Shown piece by piece: positions 1-13,071 of a stretch of DNA of 64,000 nt. This DNA comes from Paguma larvata (Eukaryota > Chordata > Mammalia > Carnivora > Viverridae). Each line of letters begins with the position of its first letter. The stretch's first letter is position 1. The DNA is taken from positions 113,263,699 to 113,327,698 of the forward strand of contig CM057828.1 of assembly GCA_030068075.1 (NCBI GenBank), written 5' to 3'. The notes under the pieces are model-generated. The model was not told the origin of the DNA, did not search any database, and saw only the letters and a program-made list of their open reading frames with translations. The translations under genes and the position numbers were made by a program.

Positions 1-1620
1 CAATCTACACATTGAATGCACTCGCAATCAAAAGTGCACTAGTATTCTTCTCAGAGCTGGAACAAACAATCCTAACATTTGTACGGATCCACAAAAGAAC
101 CCACATACCAAAGGAAAGTTGAAAAAGATAGCCAAAGCTGGAGGCATCACAATCCTTGACTTTAGCCTGGATTCCAAAGCTGTAACCATCAAGACCATGT
201 ACTATTGCCACAAAAACAGGCACATAGGGCAATGGAATAGAATAGAGAACCCTGAATTGCACCAACAAGTGTATAGCCAAGTAATCTTTGACAAAGCAAG
301 AAAGAGAATCCAATGGAGAAAAGACAGTCTCTTTAGCAAACGGTCCTGGGAGACCTGGACGGCCACATGGAGAAGAATAAAATTGGACGACATTCTTACA
401 CCACACACAAAAACAAACTCAAAATGGATTGAAGACCTAAATGTGAGACAGGAAAGCATCAAAATCCTAGAGAACACAGGCAACAACCCCTTTGAGCTCA
501 GCCACAGCAACTTCTTACTCAACACGTCTCCAAAGACAGGGAAATAAAAGCAAACATGAACTATTGGGACCTCATCAAAATAAAGAGCTTCTGCACAGCA
601 AATGAAACTATCAACAAATCTAAAAGGCAGCCAATGGGATGGGAGAAGATATTTGGAAATGACAAATTGGATAGAGAGTTAGTATCCAAAACCTATAAAG
701 AACTTACCAAATCGACACCCAAAAAAACAAATAATCCAGAGAAGAAATGGGCAGAAGACATGAATAGACATTTTTGTCAAAGAAGACATCCAGATCGGTA
801 ACAGACATATGACAAAATCCTCAACATCATTCATCATCAGGGAAATACAAATCCAAACCCCATGGAGATACCACTTCACACCAGTCAGAGGGGCTAAAAT
901 TTTCAACTCAGGAACAACAGATTTTGGCGACGATGTGGAGAAACGGGAAACCTCTTGCACTGTTGTTGGGAATGCAAACTGGTACAACCCCTCTGGAGAA
1001 CAGCACAGAGGTTCCTCAAAAAATTAAAAAGAGAATTACCCTATAACACAGGAAGAGCGCTACTAGGATTTATCCAAAGTCTACAGGACTACTGATTCAT
1101 AGGAACCCATGCACCCCAATGTTTATAGTAGTGCTATCAACAATAACTGAAATACGGAAAGAACCCAACTGTCCATCAATTGATGAATGGCTAAAGATGT
1201 GGTTCATACATGTGATGGAATACTACCTGGCAATGAAAAAGAATGAAATCTTGCCATTTGCAACAACATGGATGGAACTGGAGGGTATTATGCTAAGTGA
1301 AATAAGTCAGTCAGAGAAAGACAGGTGTCATATGTTTGCACTCATATGTGGAAATGAGAAACTTCACAGAAGATCATGGGGGAAGGGAAGGGAAAAAATT
1401 GTTCCAAAAAGAGAGGAAGGCAAACCATAAGAGACTCTTAAATACAGAAAACAAACTGAGAGTTGATGGGGGAAGGGTACGGGAGGAGGGGAAAATGGGT
1501 GATGGGCATTGAGCAGGGCCCTTGTGGGGATGAGCACTGGGTGTTTTCTGTAAGCGATGAATCATGGGAATCTACTCCCGAAACCGAGAGCACACGACAT
1601 ACACTCTACATTAAAAACAG
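1..1620 (+). mobile_element. L1 ORF2 3' part and 3' UTR, decayed
   Basis: The window opens inside an L1. Frames at 119-547, 556-801 and 1119-1430 give pieces of the ORF2 C-terminal region (for example [45 protein letters not shown]) separated by frameshifts. The G-rich 3' UTR and the tgggtgatgggcattga block follow. The reverse transcriptase domain is outside the window. Confidence 0.85.
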
Positions 1621-1635
1621 TCAAAGTCACATTTA

Positions 1636-1802
1636 CATATCACCTTATAGCTCTCAGAATGGCTAAAATCAAAAACGAAAGAAATAACCAGTGTTAGCGA
1701 GGATATGAAGAAATAGGAATCCTCGTGCACTGTTGGTGGGAGTGTACATTGGTACAGCCCTTTTGGAAATCAGTAGGATGGTTCCTCAAAAATTTAAAAA
1801 GT
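1636..1802 (+). mobile_element. Short L1 ORF2 fragment
   Basis: It resembles the ORF2 segment around the L1 C-terminal Cys motif (cactgttggtgggagtgtac) and repeats sequence already present at about 950-1030. It is therefore a separate L1 fragment, directly abutting the LTR-like element downstream. Confidence 0.6.
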
Positions 1803-2148
1803 AGTGTTTGAATATTTGTCCCCACTCACCCAAATCCATGTGTTAAACCTCACTGTCCGATGTGATAGTATTTTGAAGTGGGGGCTTTAGGAACTGAGTA
1901 AGTCATGAAGGTGGAGCCCTCATGAATGGAATTAAGGACCTTTATACAGGAGGGTCGTGAGAACTCCCTTGGCCCTGTGCCAAGCAGGAAGACCAGTATC
2001 CATGAAGACGGAAGCAGGCCCTCATTGTACACGGCATCTGCCAGTGCCTTGATTTTTGACTTCCCAGCCTCCAGAACTGTGAAAAATAAATTTCTGTTTT
2101 TCATAAGACTATGCTGTTTTGTTCTAGCAGCCCAAAAGGACTAAGACA
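1803..2148 (+). mobile_element. ERVL-MaLR-like solo LTR
   Basis: The segment runs from TGTTTGAATATTTGTCCCC to a ...GGACTAAGACA end, with an internal agaactgtgaaaaataaat poly(A)-signal block. These are the layout and phrases of MaLR (MLT1/MST-type) LTRs. No internal proviral genes are present. The class is recalled from family knowledge, not from an alignment. Confidence 0.6.
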
Positions 2149-2686
2149 ACGTCTAGGAACCATAGGCAACCACTAGGACTGAACGGAAGGCTCTAGCCAA
2201 CAGCGAGCAACGAGCTGGGGAAATAAGCACAGTCATATAGTTACAATTCTTTTACCAACAAACTTGGTGAGCTTGGAAGCAGATTCTTCCCCAGTTGAGC
2301 ATCCAAATGAAAGCACAGTCCAGCTGACAGCTTGGTTACAGCTTTGTGAGAACCTGACCTATAAAAATGTAAGATACATGTGTGGGGCTTTAAGATACTA
2401 TGTCGATGGGGATCTGTTATATATACAGCAATAGCAAACTAATACACTACTAAAAGATACCTATTGTTAAAAACCCCACTATCTACATTGTTATAAAGGA
2501 TACTTTTTCCTTTTGCGATTTCAACAAGACATAAATACTCACCATCGTCACATTTACTCCACATCATTCTTGTAGTAGGAAAGAAAAAGAAATGAGAGTT
2601 CTAGGAATTGGAAAGAAACAAAACTGTCACTATTTATAGATTATATGTCGCTGCATGCACAAAATCCAAAGGAATCTGCAGATAAA
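2149..2686. other. No gene seen
   Basis: AT-rich sequence downstream of the ANKRD26-like gene. No convincing exon, repeat class or open frame was recognised. Confidence 0.5.
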
Positions 2687-3115
2687 ATATTTGAATAAGA
2701 AACAATATAAGAATTACTATACTGTACACCTGGAACGAATATAGCACTGCATGTTAACTAAATGGAATTAAAATGGAATATTAAATTAAAAAAAGAAACA
2801 ATATAGTCAGATATTTCAGCAAGGTAGCTGAATCCAAGCTCAAGAGGTAAAACAATTTCATTTCAAGAAGTTAGCCACAAATAGGAAATGAAATTGATTT
2901 TTATAATTAACATTGATAATAGGATCAAAAGTATCAAATAACTGGAAATAAATCTAAAAAATATCTGTAAGACCTTTATAGGAAATTTTTTAAACATGGA
3001 GAGTTAGACAATTAAAACATCAGTTGTTTGGAAAAATCTGTATTAGAAATATCTTTCCCTACAAACTATTTACAGATTCAATGCAATTCCGATCCGAATC
3101 TTTGCTTTGTAGAGC
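2687..3115 (+). mobile_element. Old L1 fragments (3' UTR end and ORF2 piece)
   Basis: 2700-2800 resembles the extreme L1 3' end (tgtacacctggaacgaatat, then an A-rich tail). 2870-3115 resembles diverged ORF2 DNA (ttacagattcaatgcaattc). Confidence 0.5.
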
Positions 3116-3925
3116 TTGCCAAGTGGTTTATAAAAGACCTATGGAGCCCCTTCTCCCTATCTTCTTTCTCTTCCCTGACGTTTCAGTTCACAGTCGTAGA
3201 ACCCGAAGCAGGGAGTTGTGGTGGTCCAGCGTGAGGTGCTGGGAGCTTAGAAAGAATGGGACAGTCACCCTGCACAGTGGAGCATCCACTTCATGGAGCT
3301 CAAGTGAGAGCATCCCTGAAAAGTGAATGATCTAGAATAATGAAGTATCACAGTCTGAACGGTCGGGAGGCATCTGCACAGGGGAAGAATAGCCCAGCAA
3401 GGGTTTTCAGAACCTGCAGGGGGGCAAATCATCTGCAGAAGAGGTGGCCTGGCACAGAGTGTCTGAGAAAGGAGATATTTACATGTCTCAAAGTACTTCC
3501 CCATAAACACTAATTAACTGTAACGTGAGAAGTTAACATTCCACGGGAGAAACCTGGCAGATACTACCCCAGACGGTCTACATTAACATCACCAGTATTG
3601 GGGCTAGGTCACATGATAGGATGCAATGAGAAGAGTAGATAGTGGTGATACTCTTGCTAAAAATGTATGATCTGAATTGTATCATAAGGACACCGAAGAA
3701 AAATCCAGCTTGCAAGACATTCCACATTACTGGAATTTCCTCTTCAAAACATTGGAAGTCCTGAGAGTCCAGGAAAGACAAAGAACTGTTCTAGACGGAA
3801 AGGAACTACGACACACAACTGAATTCACTACATAGCTCTGAACAGGACCTTCGTTGCTATAGAGCATACTACAGGTCAGTGACAAAACTGAAAAAGAATA
3901 TGAGGAATAAATGATAGAATGTATA
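3116..3925. other. No gene seen
   Basis: Mostly unique-looking sequence. The open frames at 3024-3326 and 3727-3972 are short and lack codon structure or recognisable similarity. Confidence 0.5.
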
Positions 3926-3927
3926 CT

Positions 3928-4141
3928 TAACCCTTGAACAAAACGGTTTTCATGGGTGCACTTATCACACACAGATTTTTTTCAGTACTATAAATGTATT
4001 TTCTAATTTTCCTTACTGTTTTATGGTACTAGTAAGGGTTCTGGTCAACAGCTGATTATTAGGAATTAAGTTATTTGTGGGTTTTGACTGTGGGGTCGGG
4101 TCAGCACCCTAAACCCCATCATTCAAGGGTCAGTTGTATTA
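3928..4141. mobile_element. Tigger-like DNA transposon remnant (MITE)
   Basis: The ends are inverted: acccttgaacaaaac at about 3931 and attcaagggtcagttgta near 4122-4139. The short AT-rich interior has no frame. The ends match the family seen at 7287-7603. Confidence 0.6.
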
Positions 4142-4841
4142 GTGCTAGTGTTCTGATTGTGAAGGTTGTATGGGAGTGATGTGGAACGTACTGACTTGTG
4201 GGATTTAAATGCTACCGGAATCGGGCATAAGGTTAGCAATTGAGTTGCAAATGACTATGAGGGGAATAGCTCTTTATTTTCTCTATTTTTTTTCTGTTTC
4301 CAAAAAGTAAATCAAAAATTAATAAATAAAGAGAAAAGGTGAAAAATATTAGGGAAATCTTTTCTCTCCATGTGAAAAGAGCTATGAATCAGTGTTTAAA
4401 ATGAAAATTATAGATTTCATGGCACTATAAAAACTCTAACACATACAAACATTGGCAATCACCATAGCAGGAACAGATCAAAATAATGTGTACATCTTTA
4501 GGTCCATATAGGAGTAAAAATGAGAAAATACAAAAAAGCCATCCACTAACACCACTGAAGTATTAATGACAACTTGGTTGTTTGGGTGCTGTTCAAACAG
4601 CTGGTATTGGAGCAGTCTGAAGTATGTAAAACTCGGTAGTGCTGTTTCCACATACAAAATCTTCTTAGAAGGTAATTAGAGGCCAAGAATCATAGTTTAA
4701 AATATTATATACATTTTCATTACACACATAGGAGACAAAAATATTTTCCTTTAATAAAGATTTTCACATATAATGAGTTCAATGGGAAACAATAAAAATG
4801 TTATGTAACCATCCAGTAAATAAATGTTTACTATTTATCTT
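4142..4841. other. 3' flank / 3' UTR of ANKRD26-like gene
   Basis: AT-rich, no repeat class recognised. The part next to 4842 is presumably 3' UTR; its end is not defined by the sequence alone. Confidence 0.4.
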
Positions 4842-4972
4842 TCAGATCATATAATTCTTCCTCAAAATCTGCAAATATTCTTGTGATGCTTTCAATACTG
4901 GATCTTCACTTGCACTGTCAGCAGATCCTAAAGGAGAAGTTCTAGGGAATTCTGATGCAAATTCAGCAGCAT
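4842..4972 (-). CDS. ANKRD26: ANKRD26-like terminal coding exon
   Basis: 131 coding nt from acceptor CCTTTTCAG to TGA at 4842-4844. It reads DAAEFASEFPRTSPLGSADS, then ASEDPVLKASQEYLQILRKN and YMI before the stop. The ...LKKNYMI-type C-terminus is diagnostic of ANKRD26. A possible ATTAAA poly(A) signal (minus strand, near 4750-4755) would give a 3' UTR of about 100 nt; this is weakly supported. Confidence 0.92.
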
Positions 4973-5893
4973 CTGAAAAGGAAAAGAAAGAATTATATAC
5001 TTTATCCAAAATTCTTTTAACTACAAGTTAGAAAAAGAAATTGGGGGCCTTTTTGAGTGTTAAGAAAAATGAAAAATACTTACATACACCTGCAATAGGG
5101 AACCCAAGATTACTATTAAACATATTTTGCTCAGGGTTGCACACTGAATTGATTGCTATTGTGGGTAAATCCCAGAGCTTCTGGTGATTTCATTACAAGA
5201 TGAAATTACAAGATGATGACGCAGTTCACCCTGAACTATCATATGCAATAAACTGAAAAATCAAACAGGCATTTCCAAACAGAGTCAAATATACAGGTAT
5301 AAACCACAGGTAGAAAAAAAAACAATACTGGAACACACAGAAGGGACATCCGAGTTTTGTGTCAATATTGTCTGCTTTCTGGTGAAGGTGATATGTAAGT
5401 TGATAGCTGAAGGACAAGGACAAAGTATGCTGGGTGGAGGGAAGAAGCACATACAAAGAGTTAGAAGTGAGGAAGAACACTTGTGGAATTATAAGTCGTT
5501 TACTTTGACGGGGTGCTAGAGCAAAGCACCAGAGTAGGGTAAGTAGTGACAGAGAAGGCTGAATAATCTGGCAAGAACCAAACTGATTTGGGTGTTTTGG
5601 TTCCATGCTAAGGAATTTGAAGTTTTACCCAAGGGCAAAAGCAATGATAAGTCCATGAGTGAAGATTTAAATGCTACCTTGTCAAGTGACAGCCACATGA
5701 TCTATAATTACTTCACCAAACATCACTAAACTACTTTGGTTTTTTTGATCTTCTACCACTAGCAGAAACGAAAATTTGATAAAGCACATATTTTCGGAGA
5801 ACTGTGCAGGTTGACAGTTCCATAGGGATGGCACAAGTGAAGGAAGATTATAGCCAGAAACATTAACAGACATATAGACTTCTGGAGAATTTT

Positions 5894-6110
5894 TTAAATT
5901 GATTTTTAATGTTTATTTATTTTTGACAGAGAGACAGAACACAAGCGAGGAGGGTAGAGAGAGAGGGAGACGGAGACATAGAATCCGAAGCAGGCTCCAG
6001 GCTCAGAGCTTTCAGCACAGAGCCCCATGCAGGGCTGGAACCCATGAACGGTGAGGTCATGACCTGAGCTTAAGTCGGTCGCCCAACCGACTGAGCCACC
6101 CAGGTGCCCC
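5894..6110 (-). mobile_element. SINEC (tRNA-derived) antisense copy
   Basis: Begins with an antisense A-rich tail and GA-rich middle and ends ...gagccacccaggtgcccc, the reversed SINE head. Flanks cttctggagaattt and cttttggagattt look like a decayed target duplication. Confidence 0.9.
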
Positions 6111-6330
6111 TACACTTTTGGAGATTTACAAAAAGCTATGAAACATGATGACTCAATGAGGAAGAAGCCTGTTCTTCATTATGCTCATGCTTTTCTCTTT
6201 TTTATTAGATATGTACAAAAACTGTGAACGTGGTATGTATTATCCAAACAATGGAAAGGGATGCCATTTTCGATTTATAGCTTATTTCAGAAACCAACGA
6301 TATCTAAATTCAGAAATTTTGGCAACATAC

Positions 6331-6376
6331 CTTTTTCTAGTTCTCTAGTTATAGCTTTATCCAACTCCTGCCGCAT
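6331..6376 (-). CDS. ANKRD26: ANKRD26-like exon (46 nt)
   Basis: 46 nt, acceptor TTGTTTCAG, donor AAAAAG|GTATGT. It encodes MRQELDKAITRELEK plus one base, against the family's MQQELEKNITRELK. Phase 0 in, phase 1 out, exactly as needed by the terminal exon. Confidence 0.87.
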
Positions 6377-7286
6377 CTGAAACAAGTCAAATATTATTTA
6401 GAATGTATAAGGTACACAAAAGACATTATAGGAATAATATGTATAGCTTATGAAATGTGGTCTTGATATAATACTTGTAGAGACTAAACCAAAGTTAGGG
6501 ATTGCTGAAATAGAAAGACAATCACATAAATAAAAGAAAATAAATTCCTACTTATTTTACTTTTAAATAATTGAGAACAGATATATATATATGTACAGAG
6601 ATATATATAACAATAATATATATATATAATGCTATTTAAGTGAATCTGATAAAATGTACAATTAATATTGGTCTATTGAATATATATAATTTCTAAAAGG
6701 TGATGTTTGGTCTCATTGGTACAGACAAGTTTAAACAAGAGTCATATTTTATACTGAGTGTATTACTTGGAAATTCTTAGAAAAACTGCCTTTTATGAAA
6801 GTTTAATCAGTGTTTCACTTTAATCAATTGTTCCTTAAAATGGGCTTTCCATTTTTGCACTTTTAGAGAAACAAAATTTGAAGGCATGTTTTTTGCTATT
6901 AATTTTTGAGCAAAGACTCTTAAATACATACAATGAATAAAGTGGGACTGTCATACTGCCATGTGCAAATTCTAAATTCTACTGGCCAAAAAATTGAGTA
7001 AAAATATTTTGCTGTATGTTTTATGACTGAAACATTTCTTTTCATGTGGACACAAATATTTCAGAAAATCTGTTGGAAGAAGGGAAAAACATAGGCTTAG
7101 AACCAGTTTTCACATTTAGTTTCTGAGTTATAACTTTCTAGAATTAGAAATAAGGAACACGATATACAATTTTTCATCGTAACTTAGTCTTCTTTCTAGA
7201 AATCGGACCCGGTTTTGAAACACTTGACTTCTTAAAGTTATAGTTATCTACTTAATTATGAAATGTGTCAGAATATATCGAACTAT

Positions 7287-7603
7287 AGTTGACCCTTGAG
7301 TAACACAGGGGTTGGGATGCTGAACCCTGGACTATCAAAAAAACCCGAGTATAATTTTTTGATCCCCCAAAACATAATTACAAATAGCCTACTGTTGACT
7401 GGAAGCCTTACTGGTAGCACAAATGGTCGATTAATACATGCTTTGCACAGTAGAATGAGCTAGAGAAAAAAATGTCATTGAGAACAACATAAGGAAGAGG
7501 AAATACACTTACAGTACTGTAATGTATCAAAAAAAAAATCCATGTGTCAGTAAAGTAGACCTGCAGAATTCAAAACCATGTTGGTCAAGGGTGAACTGTA
7601 TAG
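7287..7603. mobile_element. Tigger-like DNA transposon remnant (MITE)
   Basis: Terminal inverted repeats: agttgacccttgagtaacac at the left and gtcaagggtgaactgta at the right. The interior includes atagcctactgttgactgga, familiar from mammalian Tigger-derived non-autonomous elements. It is inside an ANKRD26-like intron. Confidence 0.7.
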
Positions 7604-7799
7604 TATAAGTGTTCCTATCTAGAATGTTCTTATTTAGATCTTTCTTATAAAAGGTATCCTCTCAGTGGATGCCCAAAACAGGGTCTAAAATAGTGTACTG
7701 AACACAATCAACATTGTAGTTATAAGGATATCCACTGCCCTTACAAATTTAGGGGTGAAGACAAAAATTTTGGCTAACATGTTTCCCAATACTTTCAGG

Positions 7800-8520
7800 G
7801 ACCGTTCTAACAACTTTTTTTAATTGAAGTAGAGTGACATACAAGGTTATACTAGTTTCAATATACAAATTCAGATTTGACAATTTTATACACTATGCTA
7901 TGCTCACTACCAGAAGTAGTTGTCTGTCTGTCACCAGACAACATTAGTACAATATTATTGATGAAATAGCCTGAGGCTGTATTCTTCATTCCTGTGACTT
8001 ATTTATTTTATAACTGGATGTTTGTAACTCTTAATCCTCTTCACCTATTTTGCCCATACCTCTCTACCTACCTCCCCTCTAGCAACCACCAATTTGTTTT
8101 TTGTGATAATGTTTGTTCCTTTGTTTAGTTTATTATATTCCACATGTAAGTGCAACCATATGGTATTTGTCTTTCTCTGATTTATTTTACCTACCATAAT
8201 AGCCTCTAGCTCTATCAGTGTTGTCGCAAATGGCAAGATCTCATTCTTTTTTATATCTGAGTTATATTTCATCATATACTTGTAAATCATCTTCTTTAGC
8301 CACTCATCTACTAATGGACACTTAGGTTGCTTCCATATTTTGGTTATTGTAAACAATGTTTCAATAAACACAGTGATACATACAACTTTTCATATTAGTG
8401 TTTTCATTTTATTTGGGTAAATACCCAAAAGAATTATTGAATTATACTGTATTTCTATTTTTCAGTTTTTGAGGAACCATAACACTTTTTGACATTTGCA
8501 TTATATTCAGGCCTTACAAA
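7800..8520 (-). mobile_element. Old L1 3' end, antisense
   Basis: The minus-strand frame 8045-8371 contains ORF2 C-terminal residues such as KQPKCPLVDEWLKKMIYKYM and MKYNSDIKKNEILPFATTL. The left part is diverged 3' UTR. Confidence 0.8.
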
Positions 8521-8740
8521 ATAAGTAATGTGACAACATTACTGTACCGAACTTATAAAATTAGTAACTCAATACCAGAAGATGGGGGAAGGCTTTATTG
8601 AAACGATTGTATATTACCATTATAAATACTATGTAAAATATAAACTGCTTTCTTATATGACACGACTTAAGGAAATACCAATGTAATGTTGTTATCTTTT
8701 CTATCTATGAATCAGCAAACTTTAATGCGAAGAATTTTTT

Positions 8741-8964
8741 TTTAATTTTTTTTTAATGTTCATTTATTTCTGAGACAGGGAGAGACAGAGCATGAGTGCG
8801 GGAGGGGCAGAGAGAGAGGGAGACTTAGAATCCGAAGCAGGCTCCAGGCTCTGAGCTGTCAGCACAGACAGCTGGGTCCGACGCGGGGCTCAAACTCACA
8901 GACCGCGAGATCATGACCTGAGCCAAAGTCGGACGCTCAACCGACTGAGCCACCCAGGCGCCCC
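8741..8964 (-). mobile_element. SINEC antisense copy with target duplication
   Basis: Full-length antisense SINE ending gccacccaggcgcccc. It is flanked by cgaagaattttttt on both sides (8727 and 8965). Confidence 0.92.
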
Positions 8965-9239
8965 TCGAAGAATTTTTTTTAAAGAATTTTTGATTACAAG
9001 CATTTTCTCATTAACCATTAATGTTCAAATATATATACAAATCAAATGTGCCCACAGAAATCTAAGGTTCCACTAGGGACGCTGCAAGATTGAGGGACAA
9101 GGAAGTCACAGCTGTACGCTGCGTCTCTCCTTTACCTCGACAGCTCTGATTGTCTCTGTTTTACACAATATAGTTTAATGCAAAAAAAAAATTAAGTACT
9201 ATTCTTTGAAAAAAAAATTTTTGAAGGTATCAAAGTCAC

Positions 9240-9395
9240 CAATTTAGTCAAAACGGTAATTTTACGTAACAGACAAAAAGGGCTCAGAGAGATTATACTC
9301 TGCCTGAGGTCAAGAAAGCAACTAGATGCAGGCCAGGAATGTACTTCTGGTCTTACCAAGCCTAGAATTCTAGGCCAGTTACTTCCTCATAGTCA
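9240..9395 (+). repeat. MIR-like fragment
   Basis: Contains the MIR core pattern (agggctcagagagatta...ctgcctgaggtcaagaaagc) in decayed form. Confidence 0.4.
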
Positions 9396-10479
9396 GGAAA
9401 AATACATGTATTTGAACTATAACTATAACTCATAGAAAATGAATACAAAAAAATTGATCATGTAGCTCAATAATGTTTAGGGATGAGACACAAAATAGTA
9501 GCTTTCTAACTAAATTACAAATTTTAGTCATGAATGAAAACAAGGAACAGAAATTATCTTAACTCCTTTTCGTAGCAGCTGAGTTTTCAGCACAGAGCTT
9601 TTAAACCTCAGGACAGGACAAATGAAAATCTTTAGTTGAACCAAGCAAGCTGAAACTGAGGAAATTCTTCCTTGAAAGAATTATTCATTTCCTCCAAAGA
9701 AAATCTGGTTTACAAACCAATCAAAAAATGAATGAATCCATGTGGTGGTTATTTATAGCAAAATTTAAAACACCGCACAGATTTCTCTTTCCCATCTAGC
9801 ATGCTTCTGTCCAACCTCTCATCGTTAGTTGGTATGTACAAAAGACATGATTAACTTTATTTATGATTTAAATCCAGTCAGAAATTATAGGTGAACCTTC
9901 ACTTCCCACATGAGGACTTATCTCTACCTTCCTCACCACAGGAAGGGAGATGGACCGAACTGGTGAAGTTGGGAGAAGGAACTAAGCAGTGCTTGTGTGA
10001 TTCCAGATCTCTTCTTTCAAAAGGTGCGCCTGCCCACAGTAACATGAATTTGGGTCAGCTCTCTGCTCTGTGGTAAGCACCCTGCCCCTGAGATGGGTGT
10101 CAAGCATTTGTTTCCTCATTCACAGCTGTGTGGGGAAGTGCCCAATTTGGGATGAAGTAGTGGGAAGCCCACTGTGGCTAACATACCTAAACCATATCTA
10201 TCCTCCAGGTTGTTAGTGTGTATTAGTAATGACGCTACTAAATTTATCTCCATCTCCCTGACTCCTGTGTTCTGAACTTAGAAAGGGAAGATCAGTATCA
10301 CTTGCCACCTACCCAGTGTCCCCTGTCAGAACTGCACCGAGAACAATGACTAGACAACACTTACAGAAACGTTCTCTTCTTCCTTGACTTTATAACTATT
10401 GTACATAGATCAAAGCAATGTCCACTTTAAAGAGAGAAAACGTTGAAAGGAACCATTTTGGAAACAGACATAAAAGTCA
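9396..10479. other. Intron, no gene seen
   Basis: Mostly unique-looking intronic sequence. The 61-codon frame at 9891-10076 has no recognisable similarity. Confidence 0.5.
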
Positions 10480-11960
10480 GACAAAATGAGGACTGAGAGG
10501 ATTCTGTTCCAAATGAAAGAAGAAGACAAAACCAAAGAAGAAGAGCAAAGTGAAACAGAGAGAAGTAATGTGTCTCATAAAGACTTCAAAGTAATGATCA
10601 TAAAGATGCTCAGTGAACGTGGGAGAAGAATGGATGCACCCAGTGATAACGTCAACAAAGACATAGAAAATATAAAAAAGAACCAATCAGAGCTGAGGAA
10701 TAGAATAACTGAAATGAAAACTACACTAGAGGGAATCAGCAGCAGATTAGAAGAGGCAGAAAAACAGATCAACAGTCTGCAAAACAGGGTTGTAGAACTC
10801 ATCCAAGCTGAAAAACAAAAAGAAAAAAGCATTTTAAAAATGAGAATAGGTTAAGGGACCTGAGGGACAACATCAAGTGTCATAAAGCTTGCATTCAAGG
10901 GGTTGCAGAAAAGAAGAGAGAAAGGGGCAAAGAACTCATTGGAAGAAATAAAAGCTAAAGTCTACCCTAACCTGGGGAGGAAAACAGACAGCCAGGTCTA
11001 GGACACATAGACAGTACCAAAGAAAATGAACCCAAAGAGCTCCACCCTAAGACAGGAAGTAATTAAATTACCAAAAATTAAAGATAAAAGGAGAATTGTA
11101 AAGGCAGTAAGAGAAAAGGAACTAGTTCCATAGGAGGGAACCCCCATAAGGCTGACAGTTGATTTTTCAGCACACCAGAAAGGAGTGGAACGATATATTC
11201 ATGGTACTAAGAGGGAAAAGCATACAACCAAGAATATACTTGGCTAGGCTTATAATTTAGAATTGAAAGAAAGATAAAGGGTTTCCTAGACAAAGGTTAA
11301 AAGAGTTTACCACCACTAAGCGGACCTTACAAGAAATGCTGAAAGGACTTTTTTGAGCAGAAAAGGCCATAATTAGAGTAAGAACATTATGTTGTAAGAG
11401 GCAGAATTTCCCTGGTAAAAGCAAACACATAGTAAAGGTGATAGATAAAGCCAGTACGAAGGTTCAAAGACAAAAGTAGTAACATCAGTTATATCTACAA
11501 CAATTGGGTAAGGGATTCACAAAATAAAAGATGTAAATGATGATGTCAAACACAGAAAACAAGGGTGGGAGGTAAAAAGTAGTGCTTTCAAAATGTGTGA
11601 GAACTTCTCATCTGAGGAATTTAAGATACTAAACAGATGAACAAGGGGAAGGGAAGCAAAAAGAAATATAAAAACAGGGAGTGGTACAAAAACCTATGAG
11701 ACTCTTACATATAGAGAAAAAACAGAGGGTTGCTGGAGGGGGGATGGGCTAAAGGCATAAGGGCATTAAGGAATGTACTCCTGAAATCATTGTTGGACTC
11801 TATGCTAAATAACGTGGATGTAAATTAAACAATTAATTTATTATTTAATTTAAAATAACCAAATAATAAATAAATAAATATCCAGCCAGATTTCCATGTT
11901 AAAAAATAAATTAATTAAATAAAAAAATGTGTGTACTTAAGCAACCATCAACTAATAATA
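10480..11960 (+). mobile_element. L1 with ORF1 start, internally deleted
   Basis: The frame 10486-10854 encodes the N-terminal coiled coil of an L1 ORF1 protein (ITEMKTTLEGISSRLEEAEK, then QINSLQNRVVEL). Diverged ORF1 C-terminal sequence follows to about 11350. It jumps to an L1 3' end at 11690-11830 (atgagactcttacatatag) without ORF2, so most of the element is deleted. Confidence 0.8.
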
Positions 11961-11963
11961 GGC

Positions 11964-11966
11964 TGA

Positions 11967-12003
<37 letters not shown>

Positions 12004-12110
12004 TCATATATGGTGTTATATATGAACTTCGTGATAACCACCAAACATTGTAATATATATATATATATAAAGAAATGTATATGTAATATATATATATAAA
12101 GAAAGGCATC
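11964..12110. repeat. (TG)n/(TA)n microsatellite cluster
   Basis: A TG run followed by TA runs, then two further (AT)n-aaagaaa(t)g blocks around 12050-12105. Open frames here encode only low-complexity IYIYIY. Confidence 0.9.
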
Positions 12111-12664
12111 CGAGCATAACACAAAGAAACCAATCAAGTCCGAATATATGAGAGAATAAGGAAACCAAATGAAAGAACAAGTTTGGGCTTCATTTATATA
12201 TTTATATTAAACATGAGCCTATGCTACTTTTCCCAACATTGAGACCATCAAAATCATAAAACTATGTGCATTGATTGAAATGGATATTTTAAAAACAATG
12301 ATACAACAGTGGAAACTAGTTGCTACTGAAAAACTCTCTATCATTGCCATCTAGGTCATCCTATTCAAGTGACGGCAAAGGGGATATAAGTGAACTTCAT
12401 TTTAAAAATTCAAATATTTACTTGATTTAGCAATTTAGAAAATGCTCTACAATTGTTCAGCAAGGCATTTTATAAATATTGAAACAGAAGTGCTCTAAGT
12501 CAAAAAAAAAACAAAAAACTAAGAGCGCAGTAAGTAAGAAAGCCATTAAGGATGTATTCTCATGTATGAACATAGCAAAATTGTAACTTAAAAGAGAAAT
12601 CAACCTTTTTAGTGTTACAAGTGTATTTAATTCATATAAAAGGACTTACCGTGGATTATTATTG

Positions 12665-12789
12665 TTTTTTAAGTAGCCCCCGTGCCCAGCGTGGATTCCC
12701 ATGTGGGACTTTACTCACAACCCTGAAATCAAGACCTGAGCTGAGATCAAGAGTTGGACGCTTCACTGACTGAACCACCGAGGCGCCCC
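12665..12789 (-). mobile_element. Truncated, diverged SINEC, antisense
   Basis: Only the tRNA-related half remains, ending tgaaccaccgaggcgccccc. It is more diverged than its neighbours and so older. Confidence 0.75.
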
Positions 12790-13071
12790 CATGGACTCTT
12801 TGAAATAGTAAACGTCCATATGTGGTTCAGTGTTTGGAGGCTAAACATGCACTTACCTACAGGGGTGCAAAAACTGGGTTAGAGCCAAACTTTAATATGC
12901 CATGAACCACTGCCGACTGAAAATACGTCAGGGCATCTTAGTGTCACTTTGGTTAGCAGACAGTAATATTTACATTGTAAAATCAAATTTACATGACAGC
13001 TTTTCAAGAAATTTAAAATGGGTCAGTTTAGTTATATTTACTGAATAAAGTTAATAATAGGTATCTCTTGT

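Noticed and set aside
5226..5606. 126-codon minus-strand frame between the last two exons
   Set aside because: Intronic, with no family similarity. The splice pattern joins 6331 directly to 4972 in phase.
10486..10854. 122-codon coiled-coil frame
   Set aside because: It reads as L1 ORF1 N-terminal sequence and lies in an internally deleted L1.
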